NCBI GenBank assembly: GCA_016874295.1
Contig: VGUH01000002.1
Location: 1 to 64,000, forward strand
Length of the DNA stretch: 64,000 nucleotides
Origin: Gammaproteobacteria bacterium
GTDB taxonomy: Bacteria > Pseudomonadota > Gammaproteobacteria > Steroidobacterales > Steroidobacteraceae
Direction: 5' to 3'
The position numbers and the translations under genes are program-made. This document shows, piece by piece, positions 1 to 7,659 of this stretch. The notes below the pieces were generated by a model, which was not told the origin of the DNA, searched no databases, and was given only the letters and a program-made list of their open reading frames with translations. Within the stretch, counting starts at the first letter, position 1. The number at the start of each line of letters is the position of its first letter.

Positions 1-2
1 CG

Positions 3-1898
3 CTCTTCGGCAAGAACGCGATCGCTGGCGCATTGAACATCGTGGCCGCAAAGCCGACCGACGACTTCGAGGCCAAGTTCTCTGCGTCGCACGAATTCGA
101 GCACGACGAGACGGGTCTCCTGGGTGTCATCTCGGGCCCGTTCGGTGACAGCGGCCTGAAGGGCCGGCTCGTCGCCTCGTACCGGGACCTCGAAGGATAC
201 GTCACAAACACGTACCTCAACCGGGTAGAGCCGCAGCGCCACGAAACCTATTTCCGCGGCCAGCTTGCCTGGGACAACGATGGCAGCGGCGACCTTAATC
301 TCAAGGTCGAGCACGCACAATTCGATACACTCGGATATCCGTCGGAACCTAACAGACCAGTTGGGACCTATTCAGCGCTTTTCGACGGCTCGCCTTTCCC
401 ATTGGTTGACACAGTCGAGGACTATCGTCGTGCAAGCGGTGAGGTTCACAGCTTCAACGACATCACGAATCTCGTGCTGACCGCCAACTTTGGCCTCGGC
501 GATGATACGCTTACGTCAGTCTCCGGCTTTGTCAAATACAGTACCGAGGAGGTGCTCGACGTCGACTTCACACAACTGCTCATTTTCGACGGCACGAATC
601 AGACGGAGCATTACGAGCAGATCAGCCAGGAATTTCGGCTGACCTCGCCCGGCGGCGAGCGGCTCGATTACATCGCTGGCGTTTACTTTCAATCCAGCGA
701 CATCGTCGTGACCGACGACGTGAGGATCGGTTCGTTCTTTGCGTCATTGCCGCCTCCCAATAGTTTCCTCGCGGACTCATTCTCGTTGCGCCACTTTACG
801 CAGAGTTCCGACCTCTACTCGGTGTTCGCTCAGGCGGATTTTCAAATTTCCGACATCGTGACGCTCACCGCCGGGGCGCGTTACAGCAACGAGAAGAAAG
901 ATGGCGCACGCAGTCTGGCGATCTTTGGCGGGCCGACGAATGTCGCCCAAAGGTTGCCAAGCCCGCATCCAGCCTACCCGAATCTGCTTCAATTTTTGTG
1001 GGGGTTTGGTCTCAACATGAAGGGGCACAGCATTTCCGGTGATCGCAGCGAAGACAGCCTCGATCCGCTGATCCGACTGCGGATTGCCCCGAATGACACC
1101 GTTTCGTTCCATGCATCCTATACGCAGGGATCGAAAGCGGGTGGCTTCGACATCCGCAGCAACTCGATTGCAGGACAGCCGGTTCCCAATCCAGGCACTT
1201 TTGAATTCGAAGACGAAACTGCGGAGAACTACGAAGTCGGTGTCAAGTTCCGTAATGATCGCGTCGAATTCAATGGAACGGTGTTCCGCACGGACTACGA
1301 AGATCTTCAGACCAGCCTTTTCGACGGCCGCGCTGGTTTCACCGTCCAGAACGCATCTGCTGCGACCACGCAGGGCATTGAGGTCGACGGGCGCGTCCTG
1401 GCGGCGGAAGGATTCGAGATTTACGGCGCCGCCGCCTATCTTGATTTCGAATTCACCGATTTCCCAAAGGGGCAGTGTCATTTCGGCGAGGCACCGAACA
1501 ATGGCATATATTGTAACCGCAGAGGCTTCGGCACTGTTTTTGCGCCAAAGTGGTCTGGGAATGTCGGCTTCGATTACCAGCGATCCCTGAGCAATTCGTT
1601 CACCGCTGATTTTGGCGTGAATGCCGAATACAGGTCGAAGTATTTCTGTAGTGGCAGCTACGATCCCCGTATGGTGGAGAACGGCTATACGCGGGTCTCA
1701 GCGCAGGTCGGCATCAGCGGTGGTGCCGGTAAGTGGCGCGTATCGCTGATCGGCAATAATCTGACCGATGAGCGCATCATGCTCGGCGGTGGGAGTCTCC
1801 CGCTCGCGACCTTGCTGACAAGCAACACAGGCGTCGCCTATGACAGCCTCTATTCGCGCCCGCGCAACGTCACTTTGAAGGTCGATTTTCGGTTCTAG
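3..1898 (+). CDS. TonB-dependent receptor, 3' part (5' end outside window)
   Basis: Outer-membrane beta-barrel for TonB/ExbBD-driven uptake of a siderophore, glycan or other large ligand. The frame is already open at the window edge and begins inside the plug domain: residues reading LFGKNAIAGALNIV match the end of the plug (the usual GTLFGKNA-G-IN motif). About 600 residues of barrel with alternating beta strands follow, ending in VDFRF; the terminal aromatic residue is typical for Bam-dependent insertion. The signal peptide and TonB box lie upstream of the window. The sequence resembles the large receptor group common in sphingomonads and oligotrophic gammaproteobacteria, which often sit beside catabolic genes. 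The stop codon abuts an IS remnant. Ligand unknown. Confidence 0.9.
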   Translation, partial: LFGKNAIAGALNIVAAKPTDDFEAKFSASHEFEHDETGLLGVISGPFGDSGLKGRLVASYRDLEGYVTNTYLNRVEPQRHETYFRGQLAWDNDGSGDLNLKVEHAQFDTLGYPSEPNRPVGTYSALFDGSPFPLVDTVEDYRRASGEVHSFNDITNLVLTANFGLGDDTLTSVSGFVKYSTEEVLDVDFTQLLIFDGTNQTEHYEQISQEFRLTSPGGERLDYIAGVYFQSSDIVVTDDVRIGSFFASLPPPNSFLADSFSLRHFTQSSDLYSVFAQADFQISDIVTLTAGARYSNEKKDGARSLAIFGGPTNVAQRLPSPHPAYPNLLQFLWGFGLNMKGHSISGDRSEDSLDPLIRLRIAPNDTVSFHASYTQGSKAGGFDIRSNSIAGQPVPNPGTFEFEDETAENYEVGVKFRNDRVEFNGTVFRTDYEDLQTSLFDGRAGFTVQNASAATTQGIEVDGRVLAAEGFEIYGAAAYLDFEFTDFPKGQCHFGEAPNNGIYCNRRGFGTVFAPKWSGNVGFDYQRSLSNSFTADFGVNAEYRSKYFCSGSYDPRMVENGYTRVSAQVGISGGAGKWRVSLIGNNLTDERIMLGGGSLPLATLLTSNTGVAYDSLYSRPRNVTLKVDFRF

Positions 1899-2078
1899 GG
1901 AAGCTCTGCACAAGTGAGTGTCATTGATCGATACTGCCATCTGTGGTCTGCGGCCAACTTGGGAGGCATCGATCGATGAAGCAAGGGACATTTGCCGAAG
2001 CGGCGTGGAGCGCCAAGGGCAAGGTGACGCGCCGCGAGCGCTTTCTGGCCGAGATGGACGCCGTGATTCCGTGGCCGC
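1899..2078 (+). mobile_element. IS5-family insertion sequence remnant (left end and transposase N-terminus)
   Basis: A terminal-repeat-like end (GGGAAGCTCTGCACAA) starts right after the receptor stop codon. An ATG at 1976 opens a frame beginning MKQGTFAEAAWSAKGK and continuing through FLAEMDAVIPW, the conserved start of IS5-family DDE transposases. Similarity ends after about 35 residues near 2078. The catalytic domain and right end are missing, so this is a dead 5' relic. The family call rests on recognising the N-terminal motif. Confidence 0.7.
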
Positions 2079-2123
2079 GGCGTCCGCACGCGGCTACGAG
2101 ATTTGGAGCAACGTCATCCGCCC

Positions 2124-2363
2124 TTACGTCCTGCGGGAGGTTGCGCGTGCGCGTCCGCCATGCGGCGCCCCAGAAGCGCGCACCACGATGCCCACGCGCG
2201 GGTCCTGCTCGACCTTCAGCGCGTCCAGCGTCACGCCAATACGCTCGGCCTCCTCGCGCACCACGCTCTCGACCTCCATCATGGTCAGAGCGGGCTTGAA
2301 GATCTTGCCCACCGCGGTCAGCGGCAAGTTCACCAGGACACGGATCGCCAAATTCTTGCGCGA
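2124..2363 (-). pseudogene. Acyl-CoA synthetase C-terminal fragment (left copy)
   Basis: On the minus strand the peptide LPLTAVGKIFKPAL matches the C-terminal catalytic-lysine region of AMP-forming acyl-CoA synthetases (the conserved PxTxxGKxxK motif). No N-terminal or nucleotide-binding domain is present. Most of the fragment lies inside the left arm of a 255-bp inverted repeat and is identical to the copy at 4903-5175. The two copies diverge after the residues DPRVG, where the repeat ends. It is not a functional gene. Confidence 0.7.
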
Positions 2364-2443
2364 TTAGCCGGTCGATCCCGCCAAGGTGAATGTCAGCGGC
2401 GGCCACCTAGCGAAGGGACATCCCCTCGGCGCCAGCGGCGCCA
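2189..2443. repeat. 255-bp inverted repeat, left arm
   Basis: Read base by base, this segment is the exact reverse complement of 4823-5077; no mismatch was found over 255 bases. It contains an acyl-CoA synthetase 3' fragment (minus strand) joined tail to tail to a thiolase fragment (plus strand). The arms enclose 2379 bp carrying the paaN-like and lipocalin-like genes. Perfect identity implies a recent duplication, ongoing gene conversion, or an assembly artefact. Confidence 0.9.
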
Positions 2444-2559
2444 TCCTTTCCTCGACCTTGCTCGACTGCCTCGACGAATGCGATGGCCAATTCGGTCTCG
2501 TGGTCGCGACCGGTGCGTCCGGCGTGGGCGCGGCAATGATTGTCGAACGCATTTCGTGA
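2371..2559 (+). pseudogene. Thiolase (acetyl-CoA acetyltransferase) 3' fragment
   Basis: The frame encodes DPAKVNVSGGHLAKGHPLGA, which matches the thiolase motif NVNGGAIALGHPxGASG carrying the active-site His. It runs on to GLVVATGASGVGAAMIVER, which resembles the C-terminal segment that normally holds the second catalytic Cys (CxGxG). Here that Cys appears replaced: the motif reads ATGASG. A TAG at 2365 closes the frame upstream, and everything N-terminal, including the first catalytic Cys, is missing. The first part lies in the inverted repeat and the rest is unique to this side. It sits 10 bases before the paaN-like gene, so it was probably its operon partner. Confidence 0.75.
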
Positions 2560-2569
2560 GTCACGCCCC

Positions 2570-4273
2570 ATGGCGGCAGATCTAACCGAACTCATTGCCC
2601 GTCATGCGGGCGTGCTGAACTCAGCGATTGATGCTGTTCAGACGCGGAAAGCGTGGAGCCCGTTCCAAGACTCCCCCAGCGCCAAACTCCATGCACCCGG
2701 ATGACCCGAAGCGGGGCGCGACGCGTTCATGGCCCTTCTCGGTCGCCGCTTTCCCTTGGAGCAGCCGGGTGTTCTCGATTACGCTGGGCGCGAAGTGTCT
2801 GTGTACACGGGCGACGCGCTTGGCATTGAATATCCGCGCTGTGACCCAAGAGCGCTTGCGCGTGCTGCAGAAACGGCGATGGAGCAATGGCGAACGATCG
2901 ATCCCGACGCGCGCATTGCCCTTTGTCTCGAGATGTCGATGCGACTTTACGCACGCAACTTCGAGATGGCCAACAGCGTGATGCATGTCACCGGCCAAAG
3001 TTACACACAAGCGTTCAGCGGCAGCGGCCCGAATGCGCTCGATCGCGGCGTCGAAGCGCTTGCCTACGCGGCCAAGGCGATGCGCGACGTGACCCCACGC
3101 GCGCAGTGGCGGCGCGCTTTCGGAAAAGAAGAAGTCGCGCTCGAGAAGGCCTATGCACTTGTGCCGCGCGGCGTTGGGCTGGTCATTTGTTGCGCATCGT
3201 TCCCCACCTGGAACGCCTATCCTGCGATGTTTGCGAGCATGGCGACAGGAAACCCCGTTATCGTCAAACCGCACCCCATCGCCATTCTTCCTATGGCAAT
3301 TGTTGTGCAAGAGTGCCGCGCCGTACTTTCCGAGCATGGCGTCGATCCCAATGTGGTGACGCTCTCCGTTGACACCCTGCAAGCGCCGATCGCTCAGGCC
3401 TATGTCGACGACCCCGCGGTGCAGATCATCGACTTCACAGGGAGCCCGCGCTACGGCGGCCACCTTGAACGCACGGTCACGGGCAAGCAGCTGTTCACCG
3501 AAACTGCCGGGCTCAACTCAGTTGTAATCGAGTCGTGCGATGAGTTGCCCGCCACCGCCCGCGCCATCGCGCGCGCCGCGTGCCTGTTTTCAGCGCAGAT
3601 GTGCACGAGTCCGCAAAACATCTACATCCCGCGCGATGGGGTATTGACCAAGAATGGGCGCAAAACATTCGACGATGTCACGAAAGCGATTGTCGCGGCG
3701 GTCGACGATATCGCCCACTCCCCCGCTTCGGCGGCTGGCATCATGGGTTGCATACAGGCTCGGGCAAGCGTCGATCTCGTGATGCGCCTGCAAGACGTGT
3801 GCGAGATAGAAGCATCCGTCCTGCGGCGCGCTACACCGTACGTGCACCCTGACTACCCCGCCGCCAGGACGCTGACACCGCTTGTTGTAGCCGTGGACGC
3901 AGGCCGTACGGACCTCTACGCCGAGGAGCAGTTCGGCCCGGTGCTGTTTCTCATCCGCGCGGAAAACGCCAAAGCTGCGGTTTCGGAAGCGACTATGCTC
4001 GCCCGCCAACACGGCGCCATCTCCTCCTACCTCTATTCCACAGACGACGCCTTTATAGATTGCTCAACGTCCTTGTATGAAGCCGCCGGCGCCAACCTCT
4101 CCATCAACCTTCACGGCGCCATGTGGGCCAATTTCGCCGCCGCCTACAGCGATTATCACGTCTCCGGACTCAATCCCGCCGGCAACGCCTGCCTCGCCGA
4201 TCTGGCGTTCGTGACTAGCCGCTTCCGCATCGTCCAACGCCGCCGTCCGGCGGCCGACAGAGCAACCTCATGA
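2570..4273 (+). pseudogene. PaaN-type aldehyde dehydrogenase family protein, interrupted by an in-frame TGA
   Basis: The full-length frame of about 567 codons starts at ATG 2570 (MAADLTELIARHAG) and has a TGA at 2702-2704, codon 45. The same frame then continues without a break (PEAGRDAFMALLGRRF) to 4273. It aligns end to end with the intact 563-residue paralogue at 19175-20866, which confirms the 5' part belongs to the gene. The aldehyde dehydrogenase core is complete after the TGA: VPRGVG, ASFPTWNAYP, VKPHP, the general-base Glu in FTETAGLNS and the nucleophile Cys in SAQMCTSPQN. Proteins of this family (TIGR02288-like) are linked to phenylacetate or other CoA-dependent aromatic degradation. 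Restart at ATG 2729 would lose about 53 residues. It is coupled to the next gene by an ATGA overlap. Pseudogene or sequencing error is more likely than recoding. Confidence 0.75.
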
Positions 4274-4695
4274 AGGCGGAAGATGTCATTGGCGCCTGGA
4301 CATTGATCGACTGGCGCATCGTCTACCCCGATGGCACAATCACCCATCCCTTCGGCAATAGTGCGACGGGCTACATCGTTTACGCCGCAAACGGCGTCAT
4401 GACTGCGAGCATCTGCGCCAACCCGCGCGGCCGATTCAACAAGTGTAATGCGCGCGACGCGAGTGCCGAACAGAAGTCCGCCGCATTCGACAGTTACTTC
4501 CACTATGCCGGCGCATGGCGGATTGAGGACGATGGCGTCGTGCATGAGGTGACGATGGCGCTTAATCCGGACATGACAGGCACGCAGCAACGCCGCCATG
4601 CTGCGCGGGACGGCGATATGCTGACGCTTTCCACAAAAGAGTTCGCCACCAGCGGCGTAGTCCGCCATCACATTCTGCGCTGGCGCCGCCACTGA
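4270..4695 (+). CDS. Lipocalin-like domain protein
   Basis: A 141-residue protein opening IGAWTLIDWRIVYPDG and continuing GYIVYAANGVMTA, the pattern of the lipocalin-like family PF13924 (GTWRLVS... GYLxYTxDGxMSA), a small beta-barrel thought to bind hydrophobic ligands. There is no signal peptide. The ATG overlaps the stop of the paaN-like gene (ATGA at 4270-4273), so translation is coupled. Proteins of this family are often encoded among CoA-dependent catabolic genes, where they may act as isomerases, hydratases or carriers. That role is not established, and function here is unknown. Confidence 0.75.
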   Translation: MKAEDVIGAWTLIDWRIVYPDGTITHPFGNSATGYIVYAANGVMTASICANPRGRFNKCNARDASAEQKSAAFDSYFHYAGAWRIEDDGVVHEVTMALNPDMTGTQQRRHAARDGDMLTLSTKEFATSGVVRHHILRWRRH

Positions 4696-4796
4696 TCACC
4701 GAAACACTGCGCTGGGCAGCCCGATGGCGGGCAATCAAATCCTGCTGTAGCCTCTGAACCGCGCAGACAACCGCTTGCGCAATGGAGGAACGGACC

Positions 4797-4859
4797 ATGA
4801 CGAGCGCACTCGCACTCATAACTGGCGCCGCTGGCGCCGAGGGGATGTCCCTTCGCTAG
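4797..4859 (+). pseudogene. SDR-family dehydrogenase 5' fragment
   Basis: After a good ribosome-binding site (GGAGGAACGG), ATG 4797 encodes MTSALALITGAAG, the start of a Rossmann-fold short-chain dehydrogenase (TGxxxGxG). The next residues, AEGMSLR and a stop, are nonsense contributed by the right repeat arm, which begins at 4823. The gene was therefore cut by the recombination that placed this arm. The junction lies in GGCGCCGCTGG, a string shared by the SDR glycine motif and the antisense thiolase GASGA motif, which suggests microhomology. Confidence 0.65.
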
Positions 4860-5077
4860 GTGGCCGCCGCTGACATTCACCTTGGCGGGATCGACCGGCT
4901 AATCGCGCAAGAATTTGGCGATCCGTGTCCTGGTGAACTTGCCGCTGACCGCGGTGGGCAAGATCTTCAAGCCCGCTCTGACCATGATGGAGGTCGAGAG
5001 CGTGGTGCGCGAGGAGGCCGAGCGTATTGGCGTGACGCTGGACGCGCTGAAGGTCGAGCAGGACCCGCGCGTGGGCA
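4823..5077. repeat. 255-bp inverted repeat, right arm
   Basis: Exact reverse complement of 2189-2443. In plus orientation it reads antisense thiolase then sense acyl-CoA synthetase 3' end. Its left boundary truncates an SDR gene. Beyond its right boundary the synthetase fragment continues with sequence different from the left copy. Confidence 0.9.
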
Positions 5078-5175
5078 CCGTCGCGCGCTGGCATGTTGCC
5101 GCCGGCGACGCTGTCGCCTTCGGCCGTGCACTGGGTGTGCATGTGTTCAGGAACCAGCCATTGAACAAGCCCTGA
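4903..5175 (+). pseudogene. Acyl-CoA synthetase C-terminal fragment (right copy)
   Basis: Encodes LPLTAVGKIFKPAL, MEVESVVREEAERIGV and onward to a stop at 5173-5175; a TAA at 4900 closes the frame upstream. It is the C-terminal subdomain of an AMP-forming synthetase without its ATP-binding part. The last 30 or so residues differ from the left copy, so at most one copy carries the original C-terminus. Non-functional remnant. Confidence 0.7.
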
Positions 5176-5472
5176 ACGTCTCGGCTGCCCGATGTCACGA
5201 CGTACCAGCACTTCGCGGGCGATGCTTTCGATCGTATCGGCCCGGTTCTGATCCGCGACCTGAACCTCCGCCACGTCGGCCAGCGCTTCTAGCGGGGCAA
5301 GCCGATGCGTGTTTTGCGTTAACCCTTCGCGCCGCTTCGCGCGAAGCGCTCAGCCTTGCGGCGCCCTGACTCGGGCGGCATGGCAAGAACTGACCATATC
5401 CAGACCGGTTGTCGCGACTCGCCGGGTCTTCTACCAGCGCGCGATTCAGGCCCCGCCTGGGTGGGAAAAATC
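5176..5472. other. Remnant-rich spacer, no convincing gene
   Basis: A plus-strand peptide ending DLNLRHVGQRF (stop near 5291) and a minus-strand peptide beginning MAEVQVADQNRADT occupy the same bases. Neither has a recognisable family or complete gene structure. A 16-bp perfect palindrome (CGCTTCGCGCGAAGCG, 5333-5348) could form a hairpin. I see no transcription unit. Confidence 0.4.
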
Positions 5473-5649
5473 ATGAAACTGGATGCCATCGACAGGGCGA
5501 TCCTGTCGGAGCTGCAGCGCAATGCGCGGGTCAAGAACACTGTACTGGCGGGGCGCGTCGGGCTTTCGGCGCCGGCCTGTCTGCAGCGCGGGCCACGCCC
5601 TCTGCGCCGGCCAGGACCGAGCGCATCGTGCAAGAATTCAAACGGGTGA
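5473..5649 (+). pseudogene. Lrp/AsnC-family regulator, truncated
   Basis: ATG 5473 encodes MKLDAIDRAILSELQRNARV followed by NTVLAGRVGLSAPACLQR, a clear Lrp/AsnC N-terminal helix-turn-helix (compare the intact Lrp gene at 63642). After LQR the frame degenerates into Arg/Pro-rich nonsense and stops. The C-terminal RAM ligand domain (about 90 residues) is absent, so a frameshift plus deletion has destroyed the gene. Any product would be an unstable HTH fragment. Confidence 0.75.
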
Positions 5650-5732
5650 GGTAGCCACCGCCTTGTGCAATCTCGTCGGAGCAGTGTACGATCAGAAGCG
5701 TCGGGAATGTGTCAGGGGAAGGCCCGCCCGCG

Positions 5733-7274
5733 ATGCGCATACACGGCGAACTGCTCATCCCGCTCGCACTGGCTCTTGCGCTTGCCCTCGCATCGCCTGA
5801 TGAGACCGCCGCGGCCGAGGTGCGCGAACGGGATGCCTGCGCCGATCTGCGGCCGCCGGCGCTCGTCACTCTGGAAACGGCGCCGGCGTGGGTCGATGCG
5901 CCGGGCCTGCCGAAATATTGCCGCGTGCGCGGTCGCTATGCCGAGCGCGTGCGCTTCGAGATGCGCCTGCCCGCCACCTGGAACGGGCGCTTCCTCATGG
6001 CGGGCTGCGGTGGCTTCTGCGGCGAGCTTCTGCCCGACAAGAGCGGGCACGGCAACAGCATCAACGAGCCGCTGAAACGCGGCTACGCGGGCATCAGCCA
6101 TGACGCCGGCCATCAGGCGCCAAGCTGGGAGGCGAGCTGGGCCCGCGATCCGGAGGCGCTCGAGATCTGGGCGCACAAGATTCTGCCTATGATGACCGAG
6201 CTTGGCACGCAGCTCATCGAGCAGCTTTATGGGCGACCGCCGCGCTATCGGTACTTCGCCGGCTGCTCGAACGGTGGTCGCCTCGGCCTGATGGCGGCGC
6301 AGCGCTACCCGCAATTGTTCGACGGCATCGCGGCAGGCGCGGGCATTTTCGATCTCAGCGGCAACGCCGGCTTGTGGGGCAACTGGCTGATCACGTCGAT
6401 CGAGCGTGACGGGGTGTCGATCGTGCCGCCGCGCAAAGCGCGGTTCCTCGAGAAGTTCGTCGTCGAGCAGTGCGACGCACGCGACGGCCTTGCCGATCAG
6501 ACTATCGACGATCCGACGCGTTGCAGCGTCGATTTTCGCGCGGCGCGCTGTGCACCGGGGGCCGCCCCGGCCGATGACTGCCTCACGGCGGCCGAAGCAG
6601 ACGCGTTGAACCGGCTCTACGGCGGCGTGCGCAACGCGGCCAACGAGCGGATATATCCTGCGCTGCAGCCCGGCTCGGAGCGCTACAGCGACATCTGGCT
6701 GTACGGCGCGGCAGACCGGCCGGCGTGGGGCATCCTGGCCGCGGCCGGATATCGTCAGTTGCTGGCGGCCAGCCTCGCCGTGCCAGACGTGCCCGCCGGG
6801 CTGCCGACCGAGCGGATGCTCGACTGGATTCGCCGCTCGCCGGTTCCGGCACTGACGGACGCGACGAACCCCGACCTGACCGCGTTGCGACGCCGCGGCG
6901 GCAAGCTCCTCATCTACCAGGGGCTTGCGGATCCGCTAATCATTCCGGAGCCGATCATGGACTACTACCGGCGAGCCGCCGTGCACGCCGGCGGCATGCG
7001 GCGCCTGCAGAAGAATGTGCGACTGTTCATGGTCCCGGGCTGGGGTCACTGCTGGGAACGGCCATCCGCGGCGCCCGATGACTTCGACCCGCTCGCGGCG
7101 CTCGAAAACTGGGTTGAACGCGGTCGTACGCCTCGGTCGATTGATGCAAGTCAGCGCGGCAAAGATGGCACGATCGTGCGCGCGCGACCCATCTGCAGTT
7201 ATCCGGCATCGGCACGCCACATCGCCGGCAAGGACCCCGCCAGGTTGGACGCGTATCGCTGCGTAGCCGAATAA
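5733..7274 (+). CDS. Tannase/feruloyl esterase family hydrolase
   Basis: Secreted alpha/beta hydrolase of the PF07519 family, which cleaves ester bonds of gallate, ferulate or related phenolic esters. ATG 5733 (MRIHGELLIPLALAL) gives a standard signal peptide ending near AAAE; an upstream GTG start at 5709 would put eight residues before it. Nucleophile motif GCSNGGR lies at about residue 180, and the acid-base region is near DPLIIPEP and PGWGHCWERP, the His in a GHC context as usual. Many Cys residues fit disulfides in the periplasm. Length (about 513) is normal for the family. It stands alone on the plus strand between remnants and may feed phenolic acids to the neighbouring CoA-dependent genes, an inference from context only. 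Confidence 0.88.
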   Translation: MRIHGELLIPLALALALALASPDETAAAEVRERDACADLRPPALVTLETAPAWVDAPGLPKYCRVRGRYAERVRFEMRLPATWNGRFLMAGCGGFCGELLPDKSGHGNSINEPLKRGYAGISHDAGHQAPSWEASWARDPEALEIWAHKILPMMTELGTQLIEQLYGRPPRYRYFAGCSNGGRLGLMAAQRYPQLFDGIAAGAGIFDLSGNAGLWGNWLITSIERDGVSIVPPRKARFLEKFVVEQCDARDGLADQTIDDPTRCSVDFRAARCAPGAAPADDCLTAAEADALNRLYGGVRNAANERIYPALQPGSERYSDIWLYGAADRPAWGILAAAGYRQLLAASLAVPDVPAGLPTERMLDWIRRSPVPALTDATNPDLTALRRRGGKLLIYQGLADPLIIPEPIMDYYRRAAVHAGGMRRLQKNVRLFMVPGWGHCWERPSAAPDDFDPLAALENWVERGRTPRSIDASQRGKDGTIVRARPICSYPASARHIAGKDPARLDAYRCVAE

Positions 7275-7320
7275 CAGTTGCCGGTGGGGGGTTGACCGTC
7301 ATTCGTCCGGACGACACAAG

Positions 7321-7419
7321 GTAGGTTCCAACTACGTGCGAGTTTACGACCCGGCGATCGGGCGGTACGTCGAAAGCGATCCGATAGGGCGGCAAGAAAC
7401 TCGTCCACCGCGAGCCTGA
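7321..7419 (+). pseudogene. RHS-repeat core fragment
   Basis: The frame reads NYVRVYDPAIGRYVESDPIG, the signature of the RHS-repeat-associated core (YYDPxxGRYxSxDPIGL) that precedes the variable C-terminal toxin in Rhs/YD proteins. After it come nine unrelated residues and a stop. No YD-repeat shell lies upstream. It is an orphan scrap, as left by rhs gene recombination. Confidence 0.75.
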
Positions 7420-7659
7420 CTGCATCGGGTGAATGGCGCGGGTATTTCGACCAGGCCGAATCAGGAATCGCTCTGACGAGCTTGCGGAAATGCTCGACGT
7501 CTACCAAGCCGCTGCTGACAAACGAGCGGGCATCCATCCGGCTAATGGCGATGAGGTCATTCACGACGTCAATACCCACGATTACATGGGCACGCCGACG
7601 CATGTTTTCGGCGGGCAGCTAACTGATATCGAGAGCTGACAAATCCGCGCGCATTTTTC
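7420..7659. other. Spacer with weak short frames
   Basis: Overlapping short frames exist on both strands (a plus-strand 68-codon frame at 7433-7639 and a minus-strand frame ending in an ATG at 7603). Neither shows a family, a good ribosome-binding site or an operon partner. Given the RHS scrap just upstream this may be the remains of an rhs tip or immunity gene, which cannot be shown. Confidence 0.3.

Noticed and set aside
7199-7603. Minus-strand 134-codon frame overlapping the tannase end
   Set aside because: Overlaps the tannase 3' end and the RHS scrap; no family, no ribosome-binding site.
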